Source of the DNA: JABCPH02 sp963524305
GTDB taxonomy: Bacteria > Fusobacteriota > Fusobacteriia > Fusobacteriales > Leptotrichiaceae
Assembly: GCA_963524305.1 (NCBI GenBank)
Contig: CAURGH010000010.1
Span: 10,233 to 74,232, forward strand
DNA: 64,000 nucleotides
Reading direction: 5' to 3'
Position 1 is the stretch's first letter. Every line of letters begins with the position of its first letter. Made by a program: the position numbers and the translations under genes. Below, in pieces: positions 1 to 7,889 of the stretch. The notes beneath the pieces were generated by a model that was not told the DNA's origin, searched no databases, and saw only the letters and a list, made by a program, of their open reading frames with translations.

Positions 1-889
1 AATCCTCTAAATTTGCATCTTTCTTAATCAATGTTCCAGCCCCTTCGACTGTAAACAACTCAAGAATTACAGAATGTTCCAATTTACCATTTAGAATAAC
101 AACATTTTCCACACCATTTTCAATTGCGTTCAAGCAAGTCGTAACTTTTGGCAACATTCCGCCACTGATAATTTCCCGTTCTATTAAATCATTTACTCTT
201 TTCACATCAATTTCATCAATAAGAGTTTTTTTATCATTGTAATCAAGTAAAATTCCATCAACATCTGTCAAAAATATCAATCTATCCGCCTGTAATTTTC
301 CAGCAATCGCACCTGCCACATAATCTGCATTAATATTGTATGTCTGACCGTTTTTGTCAACTCCGATAGATGAAATTACTGGAATTGCATCATTTGATTC
401 CAATAATTCTATAACTTCAGTATTGATTTTCTTGATTTCACCAACAAATCCAATATCAATTTTTTTTCCATCGACTTCAACAAACTTTTTCTCAACAAAC
501 ACCATATTTCCGTCTTTTCCGCTAAGTCCCACAGCTTTTCCGCCATATTTGTTGATATCTGACACAATTCCTTTATTAACTTTTCCAGAAAGCACCATTT
601 CTACAATTTCCATCGTTTCTTCATCAGTCACACGATTTCCTGCAATAAATTTGCTCTCTTTTCCAATTTTTTGAAGCATCTCGTTTATCTCAGGCCCTCC
701 ACCATGCACAATCACAGGATTTATTCCAACATATTTCATAAGAACCACATCTTGAATAAACTGTTCCCGTGCAACAGGATTAACCATCGCACTTCCACCA
801 TATTTAATAACAATCGTTTTATTGTGATACTTTTTTATAAACGGCAATGCCTTTACTAAAATTTTTGCTTTATCTAAATTTGAAATCAT
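1..889 (-). CDS. argB: Acetylglutamate kinase (partial, C-terminus off the left edge)
   Basis: Phosphorylates N-acetylglutamate in arginine synthesis. The minus-strand reading starts MISNLDKAKILVKALPFI at 889 and stays open to base 1, giving 296 codons. It shows the amino-acid-kinase signatures TIVIKYGGSAM (phosphate-binding Lys/Gly-Gly), VIVHGGGPEIN (acetylglutamate site) and LTDVDGIL (nucleotide side). The family is about 290-300 residues long, so the stop should lie within a few codons outside the window. An AGAAAGGGAAAA stretch before the ATG acts as the ribosome site. It follows argJ in the same direction with a 143-base gap, forming the order argC-argJ-argB. Confidence 0.95.
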   Translation of the reverse strand, partial: MISNLDKAKILVKALPFIKKYHNKTIVIKYGGSAMVNPVAREQFIQDVVLMKYVGINPVIVHGGGPEINEMLQKIGKESKFIAGNRVTDEETMEIVEMVLSGKVNKGIVSDINKYGGKAVGLSGKDGNMVFVEKKFVEVDGKKIDIGFVGEIKKINTEVIELLESNDAIPVISSIGVDKNGQTYNINADYVAGAIAGKLQADRLIFLTDVDGILLDYNDKKTLIDEIDVKRVNDLIEREIISGGMLPKVTTCLNAIENGVENVVILNGKLEHSVILELFTVEGAGTLIKKDANLED

Positions 890-1032
890 ATTTTCCCTTT
901 CTTTATTACTAAAATTTTTCTTATTTTTTAGTTTTTCAAAAATTTAATTTTATAAATAATCCTTTTAAAAATTTATCTTGAAAAACTTACTAACAAATAA
1001 TTTTTAAAATCATAAATTTATTTTAAAAATTA

Positions 1033-2253
1033 TTAAGTATGATACTCCGCATTAATTTTCACATAATCATAACTCAAGTCACATCCCCAAGCAGTCGCTT
1101 CAAACTCTCCATCATTTAATTCAATAATTATTTCAACAGTTTCAGCCTTCAAAATTTTCTCAGCTTTTGGAACATCAAAATCCTGTGCCATACCATTTTT
1201 CGCAACTTGAACCATATCATTTCCAGATTTTAGGGAAATATTAACCTTGTCAATCATTAAATTAGCTTCTGAATATCCAACCGCACACAAAATTCTTCCC
1301 CAGTTTGGGTCGCCACCAAAAACTGCCGCTTTAAAAAGACTTGAAGTGATAACTGATTTTGAAACTTTTTTCGCATCTTTCAGCGTTTTTGCTCCATTTG
1401 TTGTAACTTGAATCAATTTTGTTGCACCTTCTCCATCTTTTGCAATTAATTTAGCCAATTCTTCATTCACTTTGTATAACGCCTTTTTAAACTCTTCATA
1501 TCCAACCGAATTTTCATCAACAATTTTTTCATTCCCTGCAAGTCCATTCGCCAAAACGCAAGCCATATCATTTGTACTCGTATCTCCGTCAACTGAAATC
1601 ATATTGAAAGTGTTGTCAGCAATTTCAGAAAAAATTTTTTGTAACAGAGATTTTTCAATATTCACATCAGTTATAGTAAATGAAAGCATTGTAGCCATAT
1701 TTGGATGAATCATTCCAGAACCTTTACACATTCCAGCCACTTTCGCCTTTTTCCCAGCAATTTCAATTTCCAGGCAAATCTGCTTAACAAAAGTATCAGT
1801 AGTCATAATCGCAGTAGCAGCTTCAATTCCACCATCTTTTGATAAATTTTCCACTACTTGATTAATTCCGTTTTCAATTTTTTCCATATCAAGCTGAACC
1901 CCAATAATTCCAGTCGACTGAACTAAAACTTCCTCAGCACTCAATCCTAATTTATTTGCAACTATCTCGGTCATTTTTTTTGCATTCGCAATTCCAGTAT
2001 CCCCCGTGCAAGAATTTGCATTTCCACTATTTACAATAATCGCTTGAGTATTCTTAGTTTTTACATGCTCAATATCCAGAATAATTGGTGCAGCTTTTGC
2101 CAAATTTTTTGTAAAAACCGCAGCTGAAACCGCTTTTTCCTCACTATAAATCAAAGCCATATCTTTTTTTCCACTTTTTTTCAATTTTGCTGATATCCCA
2201 GTCGCTTTAATTCCTTTAACATCAGTAATTGTTCCATTTTCTATTATTTTCAT
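1033..2253 (-). CDS. argJ: Bifunctional ornithine acetyltransferase / N-acetylglutamate synthase
   Basis: Transfers acetyl from N-acetylornithine to glutamate, closing the cyclic arginine pathway. It has 406 residues, normal for ArgJ. The autocleavage motif is intact: KGSGMIHPNMATML places the scissile bond at Ala187-Thr188, and Thr188 is the new N-terminal nucleophile of the beta chain. VNSGNANSCTG near residue 74 is another family signature. The ATG at 2253 has no good ribosome site next to it. An AAAGGAG lies 58 bases upstream, separated from the start by an AT-only hairpin, and an in-frame stop 33 bases upstream rules out a long extension. Gene order with argC and argB suggests one operon. 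Confidence 0.96.
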   Translation of the reverse strand: MKIIENGTITDVKGIKATGISAKLKKSGKKDMALIYSEEKAVSAAVFTKNLAKAAPIILDIEHVKTKNTQAIIVNSGNANSCTGDTGIANAKKMTEIVANKLGLSAEEVLVQSTGIIGVQLDMEKIENGINQVVENLSKDGGIEAATAIMTTDTFVKQICLEIEIAGKKAKVAGMCKGSGMIHPNMATMLSFTITDVNIEKSLLQKIFSEIADNTFNMISVDGDTSTNDMACVLANGLAGNEKIVDENSVGYEEFKKALYKVNEELAKLIAKDGEGATKLIQVTTNGAKTLKDAKKVSKSVITSSLFKAAVFGGDPNWGRILCAVGYSEANLMIDKVNISLKSGNDMVQVAKNGMAQDFDVPKAEKILKAETVEIIIELNDGEFEATAWGCDLSYDYVKINAEYHT

Positions 2254-2267
2254 ATAACTTTTGTATG

Positions 2268-2292
2268 ATAAAATAATTTTTAATTATTTTAT
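2268..2292 (-). repeat. Perfect AT-only palindrome in the argC-argJ gap
   Basis: Eleven-base arms (ATAAAATAATT and its complement) enclose three bases. It lies between an isolated AAAGGAG (2312-2318) and the argJ ATG. It could be a translational control hairpin or an mRNA-processing element. The only start codon suitably placed behind that AAAGGAG is a GTG followed at once by TGA. Confidence 0.4.
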
Positions 2293-2368
2293 AAAAATTA
2301 TAAATCACACGCTCCTTTCTTTTTTATCTGCAAAATTCTATTAATAAAATCTTACTAACAAAATATTT

Positions 2369-3418
2369 TTATAAATACATCGACAAAAATTCCAATCCTT
2401 CATTTTCATCAAATCCAAATAAAAGATTCATACTCTGAACCGCTTGTCCACCAGCACCTTTTATCAAATTATCAATGGCCGATACAACAACAATGTTTCC
2501 ATATTCCTTGTCATATCGAACTCCGATTTCACAAATATTACTATTTTTCACATTTTTTATCTCTGGCAAATTTTCAGTAACTCTCACAAAATACTCATTT
2601 TTATAAAATTCATTATAAATTTCATAAATTTTTTCTTCCGTCAAACTATCCTTAAATTCATCTTTCACATCCAAATAAATTGTCGAAAGAATCCCTCTAT
2701 TTATTGGTAACAAGTGCGGAGTAAATACTAAATTAATATCCCCATTCGATAATTTATCCATCTCTTGCTTTATTTCAGGCGTGTGTCTATGTTTCAAAAT
2801 ATTGTAAGCCTTAAAATTTTCATTAACTTCAGCATAAATTAAATCCAATTTAGCACTTCTTCCAGCCCCTGAAACTCCCGACTTAGAATCAACAATAATT
2901 TTTTTCGTATCAACAAGCCCATTTTTTAGTAACGGTGCCACGCCTAAAATAGCAGAAGTGGGATAACATCCAGGTGAAGCCACAACCTTCGTATTTTTAA
3001 TTTTTTCCTTATAAATTTCTGGAAGTCCATAAACCGCATTTTTATTGATTTCTGGATAATTATGTTTCACTTTATACCATTTTTCATAAATTTCTGAATC
3101 GTCTAATCTAAAATCCGCTCCCAAATCTATAACTTTTACATCTTTCTCCAAAGCTAATTTTGTTATATCTTCCGACATTCCATGAGGCAAAGCTAAAAAT
3201 AAAACATTAATTTTCTCCAAATTCTTCTTAACTTCTTCAATCGAAATCAATTTTTTCTCCAAATATTTCTTATAATTTTTATAAATATCTCCAATATTTT
3301 CCCCCGCAAACGAATGCGATGAAATAAATTCTATCTCAACCTCTTTGTGATTATTTAAAATCCATAATAATTGCTGTCCAGCATAACCTGTCGCTCCTAC
3401 AATTCCTGCTTTTATCAT
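2369..3418 (-). CDS. argC: N-acetyl-gamma-glutamyl-phosphate reductase
   Basis: NADPH-dependent reduction of N-acetylglutamyl phosphate in arginine synthesis. The protein begins MIKAGIVGATGYAGQ, a Rossmann nucleotide-binding motif. VVASPGCYPTSAILG near residue 145 carries the catalytic Cys, and KSGVSGAGR follows in the usual place. The start at 3418 is preferred over an ATG seven codons upstream because GGAGG sits correctly spaced before it. It gives 349 residues, typical of the family. It is the first gene of the minus-strand argC-argJ-argB set; the next gene upstream is separated by two terminators, so a promoter is expected between 3440 and 3549. Confidence 0.96.
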   Translation of the reverse strand: MIKAGIVGATGYAGQQLLWILNNHKEVEIEFISSHSFAGENIGDIYKNYKKYLEKKLISIEEVKKNLEKINVLFLALPHGMSEDITKLALEKDVKVIDLGADFRLDDSEIYEKWYKVKHNYPEINKNAVYGLPEIYKEKIKNTKVVASPGCYPTSAILGVAPLLKNGLVDTKKIIVDSKSGVSGAGRSAKLDLIYAEVNENFKAYNILKHRHTPEIKQEMDKLSNGDINLVFTPHLLPINRGILSTIYLDVKDEFKDSLTEEKIYEIYNEFYKNEYFVRVTENLPEIKNVKNSNICEIGVRYDKEYGNIVVVSAIDNLIKGAGGQAVQSMNLLFGFDENEGLEFLSMYL

Positions 3419-3465
3419 AATTTTTCCTCCATTTTTCATTTCATTTTTTTAACTCAATGATTTAA

Positions 3466-3489
3466 GTAAAATTAACTTAATCAAATATT
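3466..3489 (-). promoter_or_regulatory. argC: Imperfect inverted repeat upstream of argC
   Basis: Arms resembling GATTTAAGT and AACTTAATC face each other across six bases within the presumed argC promoter region. An arginine-repressor (ArgR/AhrC) site would be expected here by analogy with other bacteria. The match to the known ARG-box consensus is weak, so this is only a candidate operator. Confidence 0.2.
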
Positions 3490-3531
3490 TTCAAATTTAA
3501 TAAACTTTTAGCTAAATTTTTTACAAAATGT

Positions 3532-3549
3532 TACTAAAATTAGTAACAA
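3532..3549. repeat. Short inverted repeat GTTACT / AGTAAC
   Basis: A six-base palindrome with a six-base centre lies just downstream (on the minus strand) of the second terminator and upstream of argC. It may be a protein binding site. Nothing else supports it. Confidence 0.2.
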
Positions 3550-3576
3550 AAAAGCCCGTAATATTTACAGGCTTTT
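3550..3576 (-). terminator. Rho-independent terminator (minus strand, second of two)
   Basis: On the minus strand AAAAGCC-T-GTAA pairs with TTAC-G-GGCTTTT, giving twelve continuous pairs if the G-U wobble forms, followed by T6. On the plus strand the same position is a C-A mismatch, which fixes the direction. It insulates argC from upstream minus-strand transcription. Confidence 0.65.
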
Positions 3577-3604
3577 CATTTCTAAAAAATAATTTTTTTA
3601 ATAA

Positions 3605-3638
3605 AAATAAAAAGCCAATAACCCTAAGATTATTGACT
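3605..3638 (-). terminator. Rho-independent terminator of the 31-codon gene
   Basis: On the minus strand AGTCAATAA pairs with TTATTGGCT through one U-G wobble, followed by a T-rich tail. On the plus strand that pair is a C-A mismatch, so it works only on the minus strand. It begins nine bases after the stop of the small gene at 3647-3742. Confidence 0.7.
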
Positions 3639-3646
3639 TCATTTAT

Positions 3647-3742
3647 CTATTCAAAAGAAATACTAAAAATTAGCAATAATAAAGGATACAAAAAATAAAT
3701 TGTTATTCTTTTGTTGTCCCTTATCCTAGTAACTAATTTCAT
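3647..3742 (-). CDS. Small hydrophobic peptide (31 aa), possible type I toxin-like or small membrane protein
   Basis: The reading starts MKLVTRIRDNKR and continues into a hydrophobic segment rich in Leu, Ile, Tyr and Phe that ends ISFE. A basic N-terminus followed by one membrane-spanning stretch is seen. GAGGAGG sits six to seven bases before the ATG. A promoter with 17-base spacing lies upstream (3803-3831) and a strand-specific terminator lies directly after the stop, so this is a complete stand-alone transcription unit of about 190 bases. That layout fits small membrane toxins of type I toxin-antitoxin systems, but no antisense RNA promoter could be shown and no family is recognised. Confidence 0.6.
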   Translation of the reverse strand: MKLVTRIRDNKRITIYFLYPLLLLIFSISFE

Positions 3743-3802
3743 AATACTTCCTCCTCACATTTCATTTTTATAAATTTTGTATGTTATCTTTTCTATGTAT
3801 TT

Positions 3803-3831
3803 ATAATAACAAATTTTTCATAAAAAATCAA
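3803..3831 (-). promoter_or_regulatory. Sigma-70-type promoter of the 31-codon gene
   Basis: Read on the minus strand, TTGATT (3831-3826) and TATTAT (3808-3803) are separated by exactly 17 bases. Transcription would start near 3796, leaving a leader of about 54 bases before the ATG at 3742. Confidence 0.6.
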
Positions 3832-3843
3832 TATGTTTCGTAT

Positions 3844-3982
3844 ATAAGTTTTAAATATAATAATATATAAAACTTATGTATGTAATAAATTATATAATGA
3901 AATATTTTAAATTTATTACAATTTATTATACAATTCAATAAATTGCTGTATAACACTACAATTTATATAGTATCAATTATTC
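3844..3982. other. AT-rich intergenic stretch with inverted repeats
   Basis: This lies between the small peptide gene and the methyltransferase stop. ATAAGTTTTA and its complement form a ten-base-arm hairpin near 3845-3877, and ATAAATTG/CAATTTAT form another near 3945-3970. The AT-only arms make direction uncertain. They may end transcription of the methyltransferase gene. No further gene is seen. Confidence 0.3.
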
Positions 3983-5515
3983 CTACTTTTTTACAAAATA
4001 ATGTAAATTTTCAAATTTTTTAAGAGCTTCTTCAAGATATTCTTCAGCTGGCACTTCAAAACTTCCTTCATCAGTGTGTCTGTAAATAGGTACATCTTTC
4101 AATGCTTCTAAAAGATTCTTTTTAGTAGTTGGTTCTTTTAATGCTTTTATTACGATAACATCGATTGCATTTAAGCCATTAATAAGTTGGTTTCTGTAGT
4201 TAGAAGCTCCAATAAATGTGTTGCTTTCGTCAACGATTGCATCAAGATATTTAATGAATTTTTCTGGAACATAAACTTTGTCTTCTTCAAATTTTACTTT
4301 TTCAAAGCTAGAGCAGTAGTAAGATACTTTTCCATCAATCATGTTTACTAATAAGAATGCTCTGAATTTTTTTAGTTTTTCTTCAATTTCTTCATCAGAA
4401 AGACCTTTTTCTTTGTAAAAATCTTTAGCAATTGATACTTTGAAAATATTTCCTTCTTCCAATAGTTTTTTTGTTAATTCTGAAACTTCTGGGAAATTGT
4501 TGATTTCTTGTTCAGAATATTCAGGGATGTAGTAGAATTTATCAAAAATTTCATTGTTAATAGATTCTGTAAAATTCAATTTTTCAGCTTGACTTTTTTT
4601 ACAAATCAAAGACTTTCTAAATTGAGTATCTAAAATAAAGTCGATACATTGTTCTTTAATAATATGGTTTCCACCTGATAATTGTTCGATTCTATCTTTA
4701 GTTTCTTTTTTGTAAATACTTGCGAAAGATAATCTCAAATTAATGTCAGAAACGTGTAATAATCCTTTCTTTTCAAGCATTTCTGCAAATTCAGAAAAAT
4801 ACATTGGATCATTAATTGCTTCTAAGTATTCGTGTCCGACGTAATAGTTTTGCATTTTTAAAACTCTTTCCATAAGTGCGATAAATTCTTTTTTCTTCTC
4901 AGAAATATCTGTATAAAGTTTCATTTGCTCAATCATAATTTCTAAGAAAACTTTTCCTCTTTCAGTTTTAGTTTGTAAGCTTTCATCTTTAAAATATTTG
5001 TTTACATAAAGCATCATATCTCTAATTTTTTGTCCTTCTTTCCAACCAGGAAGAGTATTGTAAGAAATGTATGCCAATCCATTTTCATTTAAGTTAGTGT
5101 CGCAAATTGATATCATTTTATCTTTTACAGCATCTGGAATCCATGAAAAAACTCCATGAGTAATGATGTAATCAAATTTTCCAAAACTTTCGTCAATTTC
5201 CATAATATCTTTTTGGTGTAATTCGATATTTTTCAATCCCATTTTTTCAATCATTTTTTTTCCAGTATTTATTTGTTCTTCAGTTAAATCTACTCCAACA
5301 TAGTAATTGTCAGGATAATATAATGCTTGAGTAATAATGTTTCCCCCAAAAGAACATCCTAATTCTAAGATTCTAGAATTTTTTGTAGAACTCGCAGGTT
5401 CCAAACCAAAAAGAGTACCACAAGCCTCTAAAGTAAGTGGACTTGAATAGCTAAAAGGGTTAGATTTATAAACCATTTCGTCGTAAGTATTTTTTTCTAA
5501 ATTTTCTATTTTCAT
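3983..5515 (-). CDS. Class I SAM-dependent methyltransferase with methyltransferase-regulatory domain (protein-lysine methyltransferase type)
   Basis: A 510-residue cytosolic protein. Residues 1-170 form the SAM domain: ILELGCSFGGN is motif I, VGVDLTEEQI holds the acidic ribose-binding residue, and FDYIITHGVFSWIP and SYNTLPGWK follow. The middle and C-terminal parts match the layout of methyltransferases with the PKMT regulatory domain, known from rickettsial outer-membrane protein lysine methyltransferases. The substrate here is not known; a surface protein is possible. The ATG at 5515 has AAAGGAG about 11 bases upstream. It is monocistronic, divergent from the S66 peptidase gene. Confidence 0.8.
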   Translation of the reverse strand: MKIENLEKNTYDEMVYKSNPFSYSSPLTLEACGTLFGLEPASSTKNSRILELGCSFGGNIITQALYYPDNYYVGVDLTEEQINTGKKMIEKMGLKNIELHQKDIMEIDESFGKFDYIITHGVFSWIPDAVKDKMISICDTNLNENGLAYISYNTLPGWKEGQKIRDMMLYVNKYFKDESLQTKTERGKVFLEIMIEQMKLYTDISEKKKEFIALMERVLKMQNYYVGHEYLEAINDPMYFSEFAEMLEKKGLLHVSDINLRLSFASIYKKETKDRIEQLSGGNHIIKEQCIDFILDTQFRKSLICKKSQAEKLNFTESINNEIFDKFYYIPEYSEQEINNFPEVSELTKKLLEEGNIFKVSIAKDFYKEKGLSDEEIEEKLKKFRAFLLVNMIDGKVSYYCSSFEKVKFEEDKVYVPEKFIKYLDAIVDESNTFIGASNYRNQLINGLNAIDVIVIKALKEPTTKKNLLEALKDVPIYRHTDEGSFEVPAEEYLEEALKKFENLHYFVKK

Positions 5516-5784
5516 TTAAATAATAACTCCTTTATTAAATTTTCGACTTATATTATACACTAAAAATTGAAAATAATAAATACTATTTTTAAAAAATTAT
5601 TAGAAATTTCTTTTTATTTTTGTTGTTGTAAAAAGAATCAAAAAAGAGTTTATTTTCTATTTTCTTTTTAAAATTTTTAGTACATTAAGTCTTAAAAAAA
5701 ACATAATAATATGATAAAATTATAAAAATTGATAAAAAATAAAATAAAAAAATTAAGATTAGATAGAAAGGAATTTGTGGTAAA
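5516..5784. promoter_or_regulatory. Divergent promoter region between methyltransferase and S66 peptidase genes
   Basis: Very AT-rich. On the minus strand AGTGTATAAT (TATAAT about 45 bases before the methyltransferase ATG) is a good minus-10 element. On the plus strand AGAAAGGAATT precedes the peptidase ATG. No gene is seen. Confidence 0.4.
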
Positions 5785-6714
5785 ATGAAATTTCCTGAAG
5801 CGTTGAAAAAAGGGGACAATGTATTTGTGTTTTGTCCATCGTCGCCGATTTTTCCAGAGGATTTGGAGAAGTGTGAGAAGGTGATAAAAGATTTGGGGTT
5901 TAATCCTGTTTTTGGAAAAAGTTTGAGGGAGAGTTATGGTGGATATATGGCTGGAAGTCCTGAAATTAGGGTGGCTGACTTGCATGAGGCTTTTTCGAGA
6001 GAGGATATAAAGGGGATAATTTGTGCGAAAGGGGGATACAGTGCGTCGCTGATGTTGGATAAAATTGATTATGAATTGATAAGAAATAATCCTAAAGTTT
6101 TTGTTGGATATAGTGATGTCACTAATTTGCATGTTGTTTTTAATCAGAAGTGTGATTTGGGTACATATCATGGGCCTATGGTGAAATCAAACATGTTTGA
6201 GAATTTTAATGATTATACGAAAAATTCGTTTTTAGAAACATTGGAAAATGAAAAATGGATTCACAAAAATCCAGATTATATCGAAATTTCTGTTTTGGAA
6301 ACTGGAAATAATAATTTTGATGAAGTTGAAGGAATTATAACAGGTGGAAATTTAGCAATAATTGCTACAACATTAGGAACTTGGTATGAAATTGATGTAA
6401 AAGATAAAATTTTGTTTTTAGAGGATGTGGAAGAGCCAGTTGGTTCGATTCATAGAATGTTGACTCATTTGAAGAATTGTGGAAAACTTAATGAGTGTAA
6501 AGCGATAATTTTTGGGAATTTTGCTGATTGTGGAAATAAATATGATGAAAATTATGGTGTGATAGAAATGTTAAAAGATTTTTTTAAAAATTATGACAAG
6601 CCAGTAATTTATAATTTTGAAAGTGGTCATGCGAAACCATTTTTGGCGACAGTTCCTTTAGGAGCGACTTGTAAAATTAATGTGAAGACTAAAGAGATTT
6701 CATTTGAGAAATAA
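5785..6714 (+). CDS. S66 family LD-carboxypeptidase (LdcA/MccF type)
   Basis: Serine peptidase of 309 residues. In peptidoglycan recycling, S66 enzymes remove the terminal D-Ala from murein tetrapeptide; relatives inactivate microcin C7. The expected triad is visible: Ser110 in VGYSDVTNLH, Glu213 in FLEDVEEP and His282 in SGHAKPF. GGYSASLMLD near residue 83 is another family block. No signal peptide, so cytosolic. AGAAAGGAA lies before the ATG. It starts a three-gene plus-strand set with an M19 dipeptidase and a gamma-glutamyl hydrolase, which together suggest turnover of muropeptides or scavenged peptides. Confidence 0.9.
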   Translation: MKFPEALKKGDNVFVFCPSSPIFPEDLEKCEKVIKDLGFNPVFGKSLRESYGGYMAGSPEIRVADLHEAFSREDIKGIICAKGGYSASLMLDKIDYELIRNNPKVFVGYSDVTNLHVVFNQKCDLGTYHGPMVKSNMFENFNDYTKNSFLETLENEKWIHKNPDYIEISVLETGNNNFDEVEGIITGGNLAIIATTLGTWYEIDVKDKILFLEDVEEPVGSIHRMLTHLKNCGKLNECKAIIFGNFADCGNKYDENYGVIEMLKDFFKNYDKPVIYNFESGHAKPFLATVPLGATCKINVKTKEISFEK

Positions 6715-6781
6715 AAAAGTTTAGAGAATTTTTATTTATTCATTTTATGATGAATAAATAAAGAAAAGAAGGGAGAAAAGA

Positions 6782-7744
6782 ATGTTTTTTGATATGCACG
6801 CTGATGTGTGGACTGATACACTTTGGCAATATGAAAAAGGTAATAAAGATGTAATTAGAAATAAATATAAAGAAAAATTTGAGGAAGGTGGACTTACTGG
6901 TGGAATTTTTGTGATTTATCAAAATGCGATGAAGACACAGACGCCAGAAGAGGATTTTTTTAAAAATTTGAGAATTATGACGGAAGAAGTTCATCGAGCG
7001 AGGGATATTATTCATATAATTAAAGAGGCTGATGATTTTGAGAAGGCTAGGGAATTGAATAAGTTTGCGGTTATGCTTGGGATTGAAGGATTGCCTGGGA
7101 TTGGTGATAAATTGGATTATATTTATTTGTTGGAGCAGTTGGGCGTTCGGCATATTGGATTGACTTGGAATGAGACAAATGCTTTTGCAACTGGGCAAAA
7201 GGGAGATCCGAATCGTGGATTGACTGACTTAGGGATTGAAGCGGTTAAAATTATTGAGGAATTGGGAATTGTTTTAGACCTTTCACATGCTAATGATAAA
7301 ACATTTTGGGATGTGGCAAAATATGCGAAAAAACCATTTGTAGCGACACATTCAAATTCGAGAGTTCTTTGTCCTGCAATGAGAAATTTAACTGACGAGC
7401 AATTAGCTGTTATAAAAGAGCGTGGTGGAATGGTTGGAATGAATAGTTATCACGGTTTTGTAAGTCAAAATCCTGAAGAGAAAAATCTTGAAGTGTTGTT
7501 AAATCACATGGAATATGTTGCAGAACGAATTGGATTGGATAAGATTGGATTTGGACTTGATTTGGGTGAATATTATACACCTGAGGGAGAGGATCCAGAA
7601 GGACTTTTAGGTATAAAAGATGTTACTGAAATAAAAAATATTGCAAAAGCCTTGAAAAATAGGGGATATTCGCAAAAGGAAATTGATATGGTTACATACG
7701 GAAATTTTGTTGAGTTTTATAAAAAACTGAGAGCAGATAAATAA
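6782..7744 (+). CDS. Membrane dipeptidase family zinc peptidase (M19)
   Basis: A 320-residue TIM-barrel dipeptidase that cleaves dipeptides, often with a D-residue at the C-terminal side. Zinc ligands fit the family: His5 and Asp7 in FFDMHADVW, a Glu in MLGIEGLPGIG, and His residues in LDLSHANDK and FVATHSNSRV. No signal peptide is present, unlike the mammalian enzyme. AAGAAGGGAG precedes the ATG. It lies 67 bases after the S66 gene, so co-transcription is likely. Confidence 0.92.
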   Translation: MFFDMHADVWTDTLWQYEKGNKDVIRNKYKEKFEEGGLTGGIFVIYQNAMKTQTPEEDFFKNLRIMTEEVHRARDIIHIIKEADDFEKARELNKFAVMLGIEGLPGIGDKLDYIYLLEQLGVRHIGLTWNETNAFATGQKGDPNRGLTDLGIEAVKIIEELGIVLDLSHANDKTFWDVAKYAKKPFVATHSNSRVLCPAMRNLTDEQLAVIKERGGMVGMNSYHGFVSQNPEEKNLEVLLNHMEYVAERIGLDKIGFGLDLGEYYTPEGEDPEGLLGIKDVTEIKNIAKALKNRGYSQKEIDMVTYGNFVEFYKKLRADK

Positions 7745-7889
7745 TAGGAAAATAAAGTGATTGAGAATGTATTTGAATTTATTTGCTTGAAGTTTTATTT
7801 GAAAGTTTTGAATAATAGAAAAGAGTATATTGTTAAAAAATAGAATTTAAAATAGTAATCTAGATTTAACTTACAGAAGGGAAGAAAAA

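Noticed and set aside
354..859. Plus-strand open frames over argB and similar mirror frames elsewhere
   Set aside because: They lie opposite strongly conserved genes, lack ribosome sites and have the skewed composition of shadow frames.
3640..3870. Antisense RNA antitoxin for the 31-residue peptide
   Set aside because: No convincing plus-strand promoter reads across the small gene. A TATAAT on the plus strand near 3802 points away from it.
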